Assembly: GCA_024637145.1 (NCBI GenBank)
Contig: JAGXFQ010000013.1
Location: 1-60,328, forward strand
From: Desulfobulbaceae bacterium
GTDB lineage: Bacteria; Desulfobacterota; Desulfobulbia; Desulfobulbales; SURF-16
Length of the DNA: 60,328 nt
Reading direction: 5' to 3'
Both the position numbers and the translations under genes were made by a program. Below, piece by piece: positions 1-8,782 of this stretch. The number at the start of each line of letters is the position of its first letter. The first letter of the stretch is position 1. The notes beneath the pieces were generated by a model. That model made no database searches. It had not been told where the DNA came from and worked only from the letters and a program-made list of their open reading frames with translations.

Positions 1-87
1 GTTCCCATTCCGAACACGGTAGTTAAGCTCTTCAGCGCCGATGGTACTGCATGGGTGACTGTGTGGGAGAGTAGGTCGTCGCCGAAT
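1..87 (+). rRNA. rrf: 5S ribosomal RNA, 3' part
   Basis: The first bases read as the 3' portion of a bacterial 5S rRNA: the region around TTCCGAACACGG, then AGTTAAGCTC, GCGCCGATGGTACTGC, and the closing GTGGGAGAGTAGGTCG. The 5' end is cut off by the window edge. An rRNA operon (16S-23S-5S) therefore probably lies immediately upstream, transcribed in the + direction. The exact 3' end is estimated from the usual 5S length and from the terminator that follows. Confidence 0.93.
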
Positions 88-100
88 TTCTTTTATATAA

Positions 101-141
101 AAAGGCCTTATCAGGTAAAACTGATAAGGCCTTTTTTTTTG
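101..141. terminator. Bidirectional Rho-independent terminator of the rRNA operon
   Basis: A 13-bp stem (AAGGCCTTATCAG / CTGATAAGGCCTT) with a 6-nt loop is followed by a run of nine T and preceded by an A-rich stretch. It sits 15 nt after the 5S rRNA and ends 21 nt before the stop of the convergent minus-strand gene at 162. The A-run on the left gives U residues on the other strand, so it can terminate both transcripts. Confidence 0.9.
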
Positions 142-161
142 GTTTATATCCCGGCCGGAAG

Positions 162-467
162 TTATTCGGTTCTTTCCTGTGGCATATCCATCTCCTGTTC
201 ACACTCCCAGCCCCACAGCTGTTGTTTTTTTATGAAGGCGGCGGCCTTTTCCTCACAATAGCCGACCTCTTCCTGGGCCCGCCACAAGATCTGGGTGCCG
301 GTCTCTTTGGAATAATGAACCTCGCAGGGGACCTTGCCTTCTCCAGTATAGACAACCTCAATAAGCCGCTGCTGCCCCTCCTTGCTGCAGATGGTTCTCG
401 GCTTTTCGGTGGCCAGCGCTGTGCTGGCAATGATGGCTAGTAAAAATGCAAAGCATAAAGGCTTCAT
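162..467 (-). CDS. Small secreted cysteine-containing protein of unknown function
   Basis: A 101-residue product with an N-terminal signal peptide: MKPLC followed by a hydrophobic stretch ending about ALA at residue 20. The mature part is charged and contains four cysteines (near ICSKE, PCEV, YCEE and WECE), which could form two disulfides in the periplasm. The start at 467 is chosen over a longer reading to 578 because it begins the signal peptide and has an AAGGAG ribosome site just upstream. It converges on the 5S rRNA and shares its terminator. I do not recognise the family. Small exported hypothetical proteins of this size are common in Gram-negative bacteria. Confidence 0.7.
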   Translation of the reverse strand: MKPLCFAFLLAIIASTALATEKPRTICSKEGQQRLIEVVYTGEGKVPCEVHYSKETGTQILWRAQEEVGYCEEKAAAFIKKQQLWGWECEQEMDMPQERTE

Positions 468-950
468 AGCTTCTCCTTCAAGGGCAGGCAGAGAAGGTCT
501 CTGGCCCAGTTCAGATTTTTTAAGAAGGCCAACAGGACAATACCTCGAGATATTATATATATTATCAAGTGATGGCAAGAATGTTTGGCGACAGGTCGGT
601 CTCTTCTTGTTGCCAGCGCATCCTTGGTGCCGCTTTTGGGCATGATTTTTTTCCGCAATGTCACCGGGCCCCCTCTTGGCACTGGGGGGTCAGGAGCAGG
701 TCCTGCCTTTGATTTCTTCTTTCTGAGGTATTACAAGCGAAATTGTTCGTATTAAGGGGTTGAGCCGGGTGGAGCAAAAAGAGTATAAAGCTGAGTTGAG
801 CAGCTTGCCTACTCAAATGAAACTTATGCCCTTGCGGTATAAAGCTGAGTTGAGCAGCTTGCCTACTCAAACGAAACTTATGCCCTTGCGGTATAAGATA
901 TGAATATTCAATAAGATTTAATTTTATTTTCTGCTTATAAAGGTGATGAA
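468..950. other. Intergenic region with tandem repeat, no gene seen
   Basis: This 483-bp gap separates the divergent small secreted protein and the histidine kinase gene. Its right half holds the 54-bp tandem duplication described separately, and the last 55 bp are AT-rich with TATAA-like stretches that may hold the kinase promoter. Reading frames across the repeat encode only a repeated low-complexity peptide and have no ribosome site, so no gene is called. Confidence 0.6.
783..896. repeat. 54-bp tandem duplication upstream of a histidine kinase gene
   Basis: Two copies of a 54-bp unit lie head to tail at 783-836 and 837-890. They differ at one position (CAAATGAAA versus CAAACGAAA), and the first bases of a third copy (GTATAA) follow at 891. 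Each unit contains a small inverted repeat, TTGAG...CTCAA, able to form a hairpin. The end of the unit (TGCCCTTGCGGT) also occurs near 10,953 before the fumarase gene. Confidence 0.9.
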
Positions 951-1763
951 ATGGCGGCCATGAACAATGCTGAATTACGCACAGCCTGGGAAGATGCCTA
1001 TCTTGCCCAATGTCAGGCAGCCCGGGTGGGGAGAATTTTTAAGGGCACAATTCATAATCTTAATGGTGTGGTGCAGGCATTTTCCATGCAGTCGGAACTC
1101 TTTGCCATGATGTTTACTGAGGCGGATCTGCGCCTTGAGGAGGCCTTGGCCAAGGTGGAGGATGAGGAGGCCCGACAGAAGATTATAACGACCAGGGAAT
1201 TGTTGCAAAAAAGGCAGAGGATTTTGGGACAGGTGGAGGAAAAGATCCAGCTGAGCAAGGAAATTCTGAAGATCAATGAGGATATCAGTCACGCCACGGG
1301 TGAGGGGGGGGTGACCCTGCGGGCCTTAATCAATAATGTCATAGCTTTTTTTCAGGCCCATATGTTCTTTAAGCATAAGGTGCACAAAAATATTACTGTT
1401 GAGGTTGATTTGCCTGTGGGGGGGCATGCCTCTGCCCTCTGTGTGGTTCTGGCAAATCTGGTGGAAAACAGCATTCAGGCCATGGAGGGTAATCCCGGCC
1501 GGGACGCTGTTTTTGCACTTCGTTGCTTTGACAGAGCAGAGAGGGTCATTATTGAGATTGAGGATAATGGTATCGGGGTGCCTGAGCAGAGGCAGGAGGA
1601 CCTCTTTCAGGAATTTATTTCTGCCACCCCGGGACACCCGGGGCTGGGTCTTTACCAGGCCAAAAAATTAGTGACGGCAATGGGTGGCGAAATTGAAATT
1701 ACCGGTCTGGCAAATCCCACTGTCTTTACAATCAGCCTGCCCCTTAACCTGGAAAAGGTCTAA
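951..1763 (+). CDS. Soluble sensor histidine kinase
   Basis: A 270-residue protein with the catalytic signatures of a two-component histidine kinase and no membrane segment. The phospho-acceptor region is near residues 32-40 (IHNLNGVVQ). A helical dimerisation stretch rich in Glu, Lys and Gln follows. The HATPase domain shows the N box (NLVENSIQAM), the G1 box (IEDNGIGVP) and the G2 box (GHPGLGLYQAK). No PAS, GAF or HAMP sensor domain is seen, so the input is probably another protein or a cytoplasmic signal. The ATG at 951 follows AAAGGTGATGAA; an in-frame ATG nine bases later is also possible. No response regulator lies beside it. The nearest is the NtrC-type regulator at 20,810, but pairing is speculation. 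rsmI follows after 3 bp. Confidence 0.88.
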   Translation: MAAMNNAELRTAWEDAYLAQCQAARVGRIFKGTIHNLNGVVQAFSMQSELFAMMFTEADLRLEEALAKVEDEEARQKIITTRELLQKRQRILGQVEEKIQLSKEILKINEDISHATGEGGVTLRALINNVIAFFQAHMFFKHKVHKNITVEVDLPVGGHASALCVVLANLVENSIQAMEGNPGRDAVFALRCFDRAERVIIEIEDNGIGVPEQRQEDLFQEFISATPGHPGLGLYQAKKLVTAMGGEIEITGLANPTVFTISLPLNLEKV

Positions 1764-1766
1764 ACA

Positions 1767-2606
1767 GTGACGAGCCCCGGTACTTTATTTGTCGTTCCCA
1801 CCCCCATCGGCAATCTCGAGGATATCACCATCCGCGCGGCCCGTATTCTGGCCGAGGTTGATCTCATTGCCGCGGAAGACACCCGCCACACCAGAAAACT
1901 GCTGAGTCATCTCGGCATCGCCACCCCCCTGCAAAGCTATTACCGGGGCCAGGAGGCACGACAGGGGCAGCGTCTCCTGGCCGAGCTGCACCAGGGTAAA
2001 AATATTGCCTTGGTCTCTGACGCCGGCACCCCTGCTATTTCTGATCCAGGGACCCGTCTGGTTCGTCTCTGTCATGACCATGGAATCCGGGTGATCCCTC
2101 TGCCCGGACCATCGGCGGTGACCACCCTGGTCAGCGGTTCCGGACTTGCCGATGCAGGCTATGCCTTTGTCGGCTTTCTGCCCGCCAAGGCAGGGCAGCG
2201 GCGGACGGTTTTGCAGAGTCATCTCTTTGATGTTCTTCCCTTTGTGCTCTATGAATCGCCGCGTCGTCTCCTTGACTCTCTGGCTGATATCCTGGCTATT
2301 CTCGGCGACCGGCAGATATGCCTTGGCCGTGAACTCACGAAGATCCATGAGGAGTTGATTCTGACCACGGTCAGCGATTTGCAGGCAGAGATGGCGGCTC
2401 GGCCAGTGGTGAAGGGGGAAATCGTCATGATCGTTGACGGCAGCAAGGTGACGGCTGCGGTGGGCGGCGATGATCTCTATCAACTCCTCACCTCTCTGCG
2501 TCAGCAGGGGCTCTCCATGAAAGACGCGGTCCAGAAGCTCACCCATGATCTGGGGGGCAGTCGTTCTGAAATCTATAAAATAGGCATCGAGGTCTGGAAG
2601 GATTGA
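1767..2606 (+). CDS. rsmI: 16S rRNA (cytidine-1402-2'-O)-methyltransferase RsmI
   Basis: A 279-residue member of the tetrapyrrole-methylase-like SAM superfamily. RsmI methylates the ribose of C1402 in the decoding centre of 16S rRNA. Visible signatures are VVPTPIGNLEDIT at the N-terminus, AAEDTRHTRKLL, the glycine-rich SDAGTPAISDPG loop near residue 87, and PLPGPSAVTT. The C-terminal helices (GGSRSEIYKI) are typical. It starts with GTG at 1767, three bases after the stop of the kinase gene, so the two are probably cotranscribed. Length matches the family. Confidence 0.96.
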   Translation: MTSPGTLFVVPTPIGNLEDITIRAARILAEVDLIAAEDTRHTRKLLSHLGIATPLQSYYRGQEARQGQRLLAELHQGKNIALVSDAGTPAISDPGTRLVRLCHDHGIRVIPLPGPSAVTTLVSGSGLADAGYAFVGFLPAKAGQRRTVLQSHLFDVLPFVLYESPRRLLDSLADILAILGDRQICLGRELTKIHEELILTTVSDLQAEMAARPVVKGEIVMIVDGSKVTAAVGGDDLYQLLTSLRQQGLSMKDAVQKLTHDLGGSRSEIYKIGIEVWKD

Positions 2607-2689
2607 TCAGCAGTGGCTGCGGTGCTGCAGGGGCGTTTTTCAGCTTTGAGAAGTGCCGGCAGCATCTCTGCCTCTGCAGGTCGCGCTTA

Positions 2690-3760
2690 TTATCTCCGGG
2701 ACCATTTTCTCTGCAGGGAGCGCCCTACCGGTTTGATGGAAAGTATGCAGATCAGCAGGGCACTGAGGAACTGGATCTCCTGGGGAATGATCTCCGCCGC
2801 CTGACCCGTTATGGCCCGCACATCAAGATCAAGCAGGACGTAAAGCTGGTCCACTGCCAGGCCAAACAGCACGGCAAAGAAGGCGATGGAGAAGAGATAG
2901 AGCAGGGCCGCCCTTTTACCCAAAAGGCCGATAAGGACTGAGAGGGAGGTGATATTGGTGGCCGGGCCGGTGAGCAGAAAGACCAGGGCGGCACCGGGGC
3001 TGATCCCCTTTAAAATCAGGGCAGCGGCAATGGGGGTGGAGGCGCTGGCGCAGATGTAGATGGGGATGCCCACAACAAGCATGATGAGCATGGAGGAGAG
3101 CCCGCCGCCCAGATAGGAGGTGAGGAAGGCCTCCGGGATAAGAGCGGTGATCACCCCCCCCAGCAGGATACCAAGAAAAAAATAGGCGGCAATATCACCC
3201 CACAGTTCTACAAAGGCATATCGGATGCCCTGGTTAATTTTCTGAAAGAAAGAGGCCTTTTCGCCGCTGAAAGGGGTGGCGCCCGGGGTGGAACGGCCGG
3301 CCATGGGCAGGATGAGGGTTGGTCTGGAAGGGGTGGAGGTGGGCGGGTGCACCATATTTTCGGCAAAGCCGGCAAAGAGAGCCGTGAACAGGGCGGCCAG
3401 GGGGCGGGCGATGGTGAGGAGGGGATCCAGCAGGGCATAGGTGATGGATATGGAGTCCACCCCCGATTCCGGGGTGGATATCAAAAAAGCAATAGTGGCG
3501 CCGTTGTTGGCTCCCTGTTTTTTAAGGCCGGAGGCGGCCGGCAACACCCCGCAGGAGCAGAGAGGTAGGGGGATGCCGAAAACAGCGGCCTTGACCACAG
3601 GCAGAAATTTCCCCTGGCCTAAATGTCTGGCGATAAAATCGGTGGGCATGAAGACCTTGATAAGACCGCCAAAGGCAATACCAAAGAGAATATAGGGCGA
3701 GGCCTCCATGAGCATCTCCCATGATTCAATCAGGATGCGGAGGAAAAGAGATTCATTCAT
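2690..3760 (-). CDS. YraQ/SO_0444-type inner-membrane permease
   Basis: A 356-residue integral membrane protein of the DUF318/YraQ permease family, which includes the SO_0444 Cu/Zn-efflux group. About eight to ten hydrophobic segments fall in two halves separated by a polar linker near residues 140-170. The first half carries the family hallmark PLPLCSCGVLP, a CxC pair suited to soft-metal or thiol chemistry, and the second half has the matching PIYICASASTPIAAA. Members are proposed to move metals or arsenic species; the substrate here cannot be read from sequence. It is transcribed divergently from rlmE and converges on rsmI. The ATG at 3760 lacks a clear ribosome site; a second ATG lies four bases away, out of frame. 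Confidence 0.85.
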   Translation of the reverse strand: MNESLFLRILIESWEMLMEASPYILFGIAFGGLIKVFMPTDFIARHLGQGKFLPVVKAAVFGIPLPLCSCGVLPAASGLKKQGANNGATIAFLISTPESGVDSISITYALLDPLLTIARPLAALFTALFAGFAENMVHPPTSTPSRPTLILPMAGRSTPGATPFSGEKASFFQKINQGIRYAFVELWGDIAAYFFLGILLGGVITALIPEAFLTSYLGGGLSSMLIMLVVGIPIYICASASTPIAAALILKGISPGAALVFLLTGPATNITSLSVLIGLLGKRAALLYLFSIAFFAVLFGLAVDQLYVLLDLDVRAITGQAAEIIPQEIQFLSALLICILSIKPVGRSLQRKWSRR

Positions 3761-3942
3761 CGGTTTTTTTAGTGGTGGGCAGGGGATCTGTCTTAGCCGT
3801 GATCTGTGCTGGATATAAAGGGCGTCAGCCGGGGTGGTGCCGGCAGGCTGCCCTCTTCTGGTGGCCGGATAAAGCTTGTAAACTCATAGTCTATGCGCTA
3901 TTTTGATACGTTTTAACCATTTGGGCACTATATGGCAAGGTC

Positions 3943-4530
3943 ATGAAAAAGGTTCAGGATTATTATTTTGAAAAGGCAAAGCAGGAAAAATATCCGGCCC
4001 GTTCTGTTTTTAAACTGGAGGAGGCGCAGAACCGCTTCAAATTGCTGAAAAAGGGTGATGTGGTCCTTGATCTGGGATGCAGCCCGGGCAGCTGGTCCAT
4101 CTATGCCGCCAAGCAGGTGGGGCTAACGGGCAGGGTTGTCGGTGTTGATCTGCAGACCACCAAGAAATACGCCTTTGCCGGTGCGGCTCCCATGGAACTC
4201 CTGAAGGCAGATATTTTTTCGGAAGAGATCTTCACGCAGCTCGCAGCCCTCCAATTTGATGTGGTTTTGAGCGATATGGCGCCGTCCACCACCGGCCATA
4301 AATTTTCTGATCATCTCAAGAGCCTGGAGCTTTCAAGGCGGGCCCTGGCCATTGCGGCCGCGGTTTTGGCAATGGGCGGCAATTTCTATTGCAAGGCCTT
4401 CCAGGGTGAGGATTTTCCCCACTTCGTAGATGAGGTCCGGCAGTTGTTTAAGACGGTAAAAGTGGTAAAGCCAAAATCGTCACGAGTGGAAAGCCGTGAG
4501 GTTTTTGTCCTTGCCAGGCATTTTAAATAG
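3943..4530 (+). CDS. rlmE: 23S rRNA (uridine-2552-2'-O)-methyltransferase RlmE (FtsJ/RrmJ)
   Basis: A 195-residue Rossmann-fold SAM-dependent methyltransferase that acts on U2552 in the A loop of 23S rRNA during late large-subunit assembly. The N-terminus has the conserved ARSVFKLEEA. The SAM-binding motif is VVLDLGCSPGSWS, and the K-D-K-E catalytic tetrad can be read: K in VFKLEE, D in LSDMAPS, K in YCKAFQG and E in RVESREV. Length is slightly shorter than E. coli RlmE. A hairpin-T-run terminator follows the stop, separating it from yebC. Confidence 0.97.
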   Translation: MKKVQDYYFEKAKQEKYPARSVFKLEEAQNRFKLLKKGDVVLDLGCSPGSWSIYAAKQVGLTGRVVGVDLQTTKKYAFAGAAPMELLKADIFSEEIFTQLAALQFDVVLSDMAPSTTGHKFSDHLKSLELSRRALAIAAAVLAMGGNFYCKAFQGEDFPHFVDEVRQLFKTVKVVKPKSSRVESREVFVLARHFK

Positions 4531-4535
4531 GATGA

Positions 4536-4556
4536 AAGCGGGGCAACCGCTTTTTT
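4536..4556 (+). terminator. Short Rho-independent terminator after rlmE
   Basis: AAGCGG-GGCAA-CCGCTT followed by T residues, six bases after the rlmE stop codon and just before the yebC ribosome site. The stem is only 6 bp, so it may give partial termination or readthrough into yebC-ruvC. Confidence 0.6.
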
Positions 4557-4574
4557 ACATAGGGAGGTTAAGCG

Positions 4575-5324
4575 ATGTCCGGACATTCTAAATGGGCGAA
4601 TATTAAACATCGGAAGGGGGCCCAGGATGCCAAGCGCGGCAAGATTTTCACCCGGTTGATCAAGGAGATTACGGTTGCCGCCCGGGGTGGTGGTGGCGAT
4701 ATCGACGCCAATCCTCGCCTGCGAACCGCTGTTGCCGCCGCCAAAAACGAGAATATGCCCAAGGATAATATTGAAAGGGCGATTAAAAAGGGTACCGGTG
4801 AATTGGCCGGCGAGACCTATGATGAGATTCGCTACGAGGGCTACGGTCCGGGCGGGGTGGCCGTGCTTGTTGATTGCATGACCGATAACCGCAACCGCAC
4901 CGTGGGTGAGGTGAGACATGCCTTCACCAAGAGCGGCGGCAATCTCGGTGAGTCCGGTTGCGTGGCCTTTATGTTTGACCGCAAAGGCTCCATCATCATC
5001 GATAAGGAGACCATTGATGAGGAAAAATTGATGGAGGTGGCGCTGGAGGCGGGTGCCGAAGATGTTGTTGAGGAAGAGACCATCTTTCAGGTCTTGACCA
5101 GTCCGGAGGATTTTGACACGGTCCGCGACGAGTTGGAAAAGGCCAAGATTGAGATGGTGGAGGCCACCATCTCCATGATCCCCCAGAACACGGTGGAGGT
5201 TGCTGAGGAAAAAAAGGCAGCCTCTCTCATGCGTCTCCTTGATACCCTGGAGGATAATGAAGACGTCCAGCAGGTCCACGCCAATTACGATATTCCGGAT
5301 GAGATTATGGAGAAGTTGGCCTAA
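4575..5324 (+). CDS. yebC: YebC/PmpR family transcriptional/translational regulator
   Basis: A 249-residue YebC family protein: [20 protein letters not shown] at the N-terminus, followed by [16 protein letters not shown] and [10 protein letters not shown], all family signatures. YebC proteins were long called DNA-binding regulators of ruvC-linked genes. More recent work links family members to relief of ribosome stalling. It is placed directly upstream of ruvC (12 bp), the classic arrangement. A GGGAGG-type ribosome site precedes the ATG. Full length, no odd features. Confidence 0.97.
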   Translation: MSGHSKWANIKHRKGAQDAKRGKIFTRLIKEITVAARGGGGDIDANPRLRTAVAAAKNENMPKDNIERAIKKGTGELAGETYDEIRYEGYGPGGVAVLVDCMTDNRNRTVGEVRHAFTKSGGNLGESGCVAFMFDRKGSIIIDKETIDEEKLMEVALEAGAEDVVEEETIFQVLTSPEDFDTVRDELEKAKIEMVEATISMIPQNTVEVAEEKKAASLMRLLDTLEDNEDVQQVHANYDIPDEIMEKLA

Positions 5325-5336
5325 AGGGGAGAGCAG

Positions 5337-5837
5337 GTGGCACATCATCCAGGCCCATTGATAATCGGCATTGATCCGGGCTCGCGGATCACCGGCTATG
5401 GCCTGATCAGACAGGAGAGGGGACGACTTCATTTTGTCTCCTGCGGGGTCATCCGTCCCGATGCAAAGCTGGCCTTTGCCGACCGCCTCCATGAGATCTA
5501 TAAGGGGATTTGCCAGGTTATGGAGCAATACCGGCCTGACCAGATGGCCATTGAGGATGTTTTTGTGGCAGTCAACCCCCGTTCAGCCCTGAAGCTTGGC
5601 CATGCCCGTGGTGTCCTGCTGCTGGCCGGCAAAACCCAGGGCCTGCCCATTGGTGAATATACACCCCGCACCGTGAAGCAGTCTGTGGCGGGCCATGGCC
5701 AGGCGGAAAAGGGGCAGATGCAGCACGTGGTGCGGCTCCTGTTAAAGCTCTCCGGCACCCCCAGTGAAGATGCGGCGGATGCCCTGGCCGTTGCCATCTG
5801 CCATGCCCACCATAGCGGGGGGCGTCCTCTTCCATAA
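5337..5837 (+). CDS. ruvC: Crossover junction endodeoxyribonuclease RuvC
   Basis: A 166-residue Holliday junction resolvase with an RNase H-like fold. The first acidic catalytic residue is in IIGIDPGSRITGYG (D13), the second in MAIEDVFVA, and the C-terminal pair in EDAADALAVAICH. It cleaves four-way junctions symmetrically after RuvAB branch migration. It begins with GTG at 5337, preceded by GGGGAGAGCAG. Gene order yebC-ruvC-ruvA-ruvB is standard, and the three Ruv proteins form one complex. Confidence 0.97.
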   Translation: MAHHPGPLIIGIDPGSRITGYGLIRQERGRLHFVSCGVIRPDAKLAFADRLHEIYKGICQVMEQYRPDQMAIEDVFVAVNPRSALKLGHARGVLLLAGKTQGLPIGEYTPRTVKQSVAGHGQAEKGQMQHVVRLLLKLSGTPSEDAADALAVAICHAHHSGGRPLP

Positions 5838-5908
5838 CTAAGCATTGACCAAGCAGGCAAGCCAGGGCTACAGGTTTGCCTGATTTGGCTTTTGATACCA
5901 GAGAATTA

Positions 5909-6523
5909 ATGATCGCTTCGCTTCGTGGCATAGTGCAGTTCAAATACGCAGCCCGCCTTATTGTTGAAGTCCATGGCGTCGGCTATGAGGTCTTCATCCC
6001 GGAAAGCGCCCTTTTAACGGCGCCGGCTGAGGGGCAGGAGGTGTTCCTCCATATCTATGCCCATATCCGGGAAGATGCCTTTTTGCTGTTCGGTTTTTTT
6101 GTCTTTGCGGAGAAACAGGCTTTTCAGCTGCTCATTTCCGTCTCCGGGGTGGGCCCCAAACTGGCCTTGGCCATTCTCTCCGCTCTCTCTCCAGCTGAGC
6201 TGGGGGGCGCCATTGCCAGCGATGACCTCGGCCGCTTGACCAATATCTCCGGGGTGGGAAAAAAAACGGCCGAACGGCTCTGTCTTGAACTGAAGGGGAA
6301 GATCGATTTTATTCCTGCCCCAGGCCCCGTAGTGCCGGCAAAAGGTGACCAGGATGCCCAGGCTGCCACTGCCCTTTTTGACGATGGGGTTTCAGCCCTG
6401 GTCAATCTGGGCTATCCAGCTGCCCAGGCCCGGGAAGCGGTGGCTGGAATCTCTGCCCTGCGGGCCGGTCAGGTCAGTTTGGAAGAGCTGATTCGCCTGG
6501 CTCTTAGGTCACTGGCCTCATAA
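5909..6523 (+). CDS. ruvA: Holliday junction branch migration protein RuvA
   Basis: A 204-residue junction-binding subunit of the RuvAB motor. The N-terminal OB fold starts MIASLRGIV; the two helix-hairpin-helix motifs appear as ISVSGVGPKLALAIL and ISGVGKKTAERLC. The C-terminal domain III (AAQAREAVAGI) contacts RuvB. The start at 5909 is chosen because family members begin MIx-LRG; an upstream in-frame ATG at 5876 would add 11 unrelated residues. It lies 71 bp after ruvC. Confidence 0.96.
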   Translation: MIASLRGIVQFKYAARLIVEVHGVGYEVFIPESALLTAPAEGQEVFLHIYAHIREDAFLLFGFFVFAEKQAFQLLISVSGVGPKLALAILSALSPAELGGAIASDDLGRLTNISGVGKKTAERLCLELKGKIDFIPAPGPVVPAKGDQDAQAATALFDDGVSALVNLGYPAAQAREAVAGISALRAGQVSLEELIRLALRSLAS

Positions 6524-6709
6524 TATGTACTCCCTGCCGCCCATTGCCTTACGCATCCCAGATTATTGCCTTTCCCCCCTCTTCTTGGTTGCTCATGCCT
6601 GGCATAACTCGTTATGCGCTTCTCCCTACCCCATGAATATAATGAGAAAAATTGGCGAATTTGGATCAGGTTACCCCCTTAGTGTCCCTCAAGAAAGTGG
6701 AATTTCAAG

Positions 6710-7759
6710 ATGAACTACGAAGAACGGCTTGTTGCAACAGAAAATATTGAGGACCAGGAGCTCTGCCAGGAGTATGACCTGCGCCCCAAAAGTCTAGCCC
6801 AATATGTGGGCCAGCAGCAGGTAAAGGCCAACCTGGATATCGCCATCCAGGCGGCCACGGCCCGCAATGAGCCCCTGGATCACGTCCTTTTTCACGGTTT
6901 TCCCGGTCTTGGCAAAACCACCCTGGCCTATATCATCGCCCAGGAGATGGGGGCCAATATCAGAGTGACCTCCGGCCCGGTTATTGAGAGGGCCGGCGAT
7001 CTGGCCGCCATTCTTACCAGCCTCCAGGAAGGTGATCTCCTCTTTATTGATGAAATCCATCGTCTCAACCATGTGGTGGAAGAGATCCTCTACCCGGCCA
7101 TGGAAGATTATCAGCTGGATCTCATCATTGGTCAAGGCCCGGGGGCCCGTTCCGTGAAGATGGATCTGCCCCGTTTCACCCTGGTGGGGGCCACCACCAG
7201 GACGGGCCTCCTTACCCCACCCCTCCGCGATCGTTTCGGCGTGGTCTTGCGCCTGGGGTTCTACAGCCCCGAAGAGTTGGTTGCCATTGTGACCCGTTCC
7301 GCCGCCCTGCTTGATGTCCCCATTGATGAAAACGGCGCCCTGGAAATTGGCCGCCGTTCCCGGGGAACCCCGCGCATAGCCAATCGTCTTTTGAAAAGGA
7401 TACGGGATTATGCCCAGGTCAAAGGGGATGGCCGCATTACCGCCGAAATTGCCGATCAGGCCCTGCAACTTCTGGAGGTCGATCATGTTGGTCTTGATGA
7501 GATGGACAGGCGTATTCTGCTCACCATCATCGACAAATTCCAGGGGGGGCCCACCGGTCTGGATACCCTTGCCACGGCTGTCTGTGAAGAACGCAGCACC
7601 CTGGAGGACGTCTATGAGCCATTTCTTATTCAATCTGGCTTTCTGGCCAGAACCCCGCGGGGCAGGGTGGCAACCCTGAATGCCTATAAGCATTTCGGCA
7701 GGAGTGGAGAGTATAAACAGAATCAGGAAATAATAGTGACTCTGCCTTTTACCAGTTAG
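6710..7759 (+). CDS. ruvB: Holliday junction branch migration ATPase RuvB
   Basis: A 349-residue AAA+ hexameric motor that pulls DNA through the RuvA-bound junction. It shows [12 protein letters not shown] at the N-terminus, Walker [10 protein letters not shown], Walker [11 protein letters not shown], sensor [11 protein letters not shown], the arginine-finger segment PPLRDRFG, and the C-terminal winged helix with [11 protein letters not shown] 186-bp spacer from ruvA contains no recognisable gene. Length and motif order are normal. Confidence 0.98.
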   Translation: MNYEERLVATENIEDQELCQEYDLRPKSLAQYVGQQQVKANLDIAIQAATARNEPLDHVLFHGFPGLGKTTLAYIIAQEMGANIRVTSGPVIERAGDLAAILTSLQEGDLLFIDEIHRLNHVVEEILYPAMEDYQLDLIIGQGPGARSVKMDLPRFTLVGATTRTGLLTPPLRDRFGVVLRLGFYSPEELVAIVTRSAALLDVPIDENGALEIGRRSRGTPRIANRLLKRIRDYAQVKGDGRITAEIADQALQLLEVDHVGLDEMDRRILLTIIDKFQGGPTGLDTLATAVCEERSTLEDVYEPFLIQSGFLARTPRGRVATLNAYKHFGRSGEYKQNQEIIVTLPFTS

Positions 7760-7825
7760 CTGACCCGGCCAAGAAGGACCTTTTTTGTCCTCCTCAGGGT
7801 GTCATCACGATCAAGGTATGATAAT

Positions 7826-8659
7826 ATGCACAACATGAAACTCTCAGCTCCGGCTATAATCGCCAAAAAGGGTGTGGAAAAGATCACCATGCTCACGGCC
7901 TATGATGCCAGTTTTGCCAGGCTTCTGGAGTCTGCCCAGGTGGATATGCTGTTGGTGGGTGATTCTCTGGGCATGGTGGTCTTGGGCTATGACTCCACAG
8001 TGCCCGTGACCATGGATGAAATGATCCACCATGCCAAGGCAGTGCGCCGGGGGGCGCCTGCCACCATGTTGGTTGGCGATATGCCCTTTCTCTCCTATCA
8101 GGTTTCCAAACAGGCGGCCATTGCCAATGCCGGCCGTTTTTTCAAGGAGGCGGGCTGCGATGCCGTCAAGCTTGAGGGGGGCCGCGAGGTGTGTGAGGCG
8201 GTGCGGGCCATTGTTGATGCAGGCATGCCGGTCATGGGTCATATCGGCCTTACCCCCCAGACAGCAGGCAAACTGGGCGGCTTTAAGGTTCAGGGTAAGG
8301 ACGTCCAGTCGGCCCGCCGCCTCCTGAAAGAGGCCAGGGCCCTTGAAGAGGCCGGTGTCTTCAGCCTGGTCCTTGAGTGTATCCCGGTTGGCCTTGCCAA
8401 GCTCATTTCCGAGGAGTTGGGCATCCCCACCATCGGCATTGGCGCTGGAATCTGTTGTGATGGTCAGGTCCTGGTCACCCACGATCTTCTGGGCCTCTTT
8501 GAGAAATTTGTGCCAAGTTTTGTAAAAAACTATATAAACTTAGCGCCTGAGATAAAAAAGGCGGTCTCTTCCTTTGTCACTGAGGTGAAGGATGAGACCT
8601 TCCCCGATGAGCAGCATAGTTTTCCCCTGCAGATCGATCCGGCGGACATCATATCATGA
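7826..8659 (+). CDS. panB: 3-methyl-2-oxobutanoate hydroxymethyltransferase PanB
   Basis: A 277-residue (beta-alpha)8-barrel enzyme for the first committed step of pantothenate and coenzyme A synthesis: transfer of a hydroxymethyl group from methylenetetrahydrofolate to 2-oxoisovalerate. Motifs include TMLTAYDASFARL, LLVGDSLGMVVLGY (metal-binding Asp), GDMPFLSYQ, VKLEGG, MGHIGLTPQ and the catalytic-Glu segment LECIP. The ATG at 7826 is chosen because AAGG lies nine bases upstream; a GTG at 7799 would add nine residues without a good ribosome site. panC is not adjacent. Confidence 0.95.
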   Translation: MHNMKLSAPAIIAKKGVEKITMLTAYDASFARLLESAQVDMLLVGDSLGMVVLGYDSTVPVTMDEMIHHAKAVRRGAPATMLVGDMPFLSYQVSKQAAIANAGRFFKEAGCDAVKLEGGREVCEAVRAIVDAGMPVMGHIGLTPQTAGKLGGFKVQGKDVQSARRLLKEARALEEAGVFSLVLECIPVGLAKLISEELGIPTIGIGAGICCDGQVLVTHDLLGLFEKFVPSFVKNYINLAPEIKKAVSSFVTEVKDETFPDEQHSFPLQIDPADIIS

Positions 8660-8782
8660 TCGGTTCAGGGAAGATAACATATAGCAGATGCAATCCCGCT
8701 TACCCCTGCTGGTCATGGCGAGCAAAGGGACTAAGGTCTGGTTACGAGAAGGTTTCATTGCCGGGAGTAAAAAAATAAGCCT

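Noticed and set aside
661..870. Minus-strand frame encoding a repeated SRQAAQLSFI peptide
   Set aside because: It is only the translation of the 54-bp tandem repeat and has no ribosome site.
783..896. CRISPR-like array
   Set aside because: Units are directly adjacent with no unique spacers and only two full copies; the same applies to the 21-bp repeats near 60,150.
6525..6713. Short frame between ruvA and ruvB
   Set aside because: It overlaps the ruvB start, has no ribosome site and no recognisable sequence.
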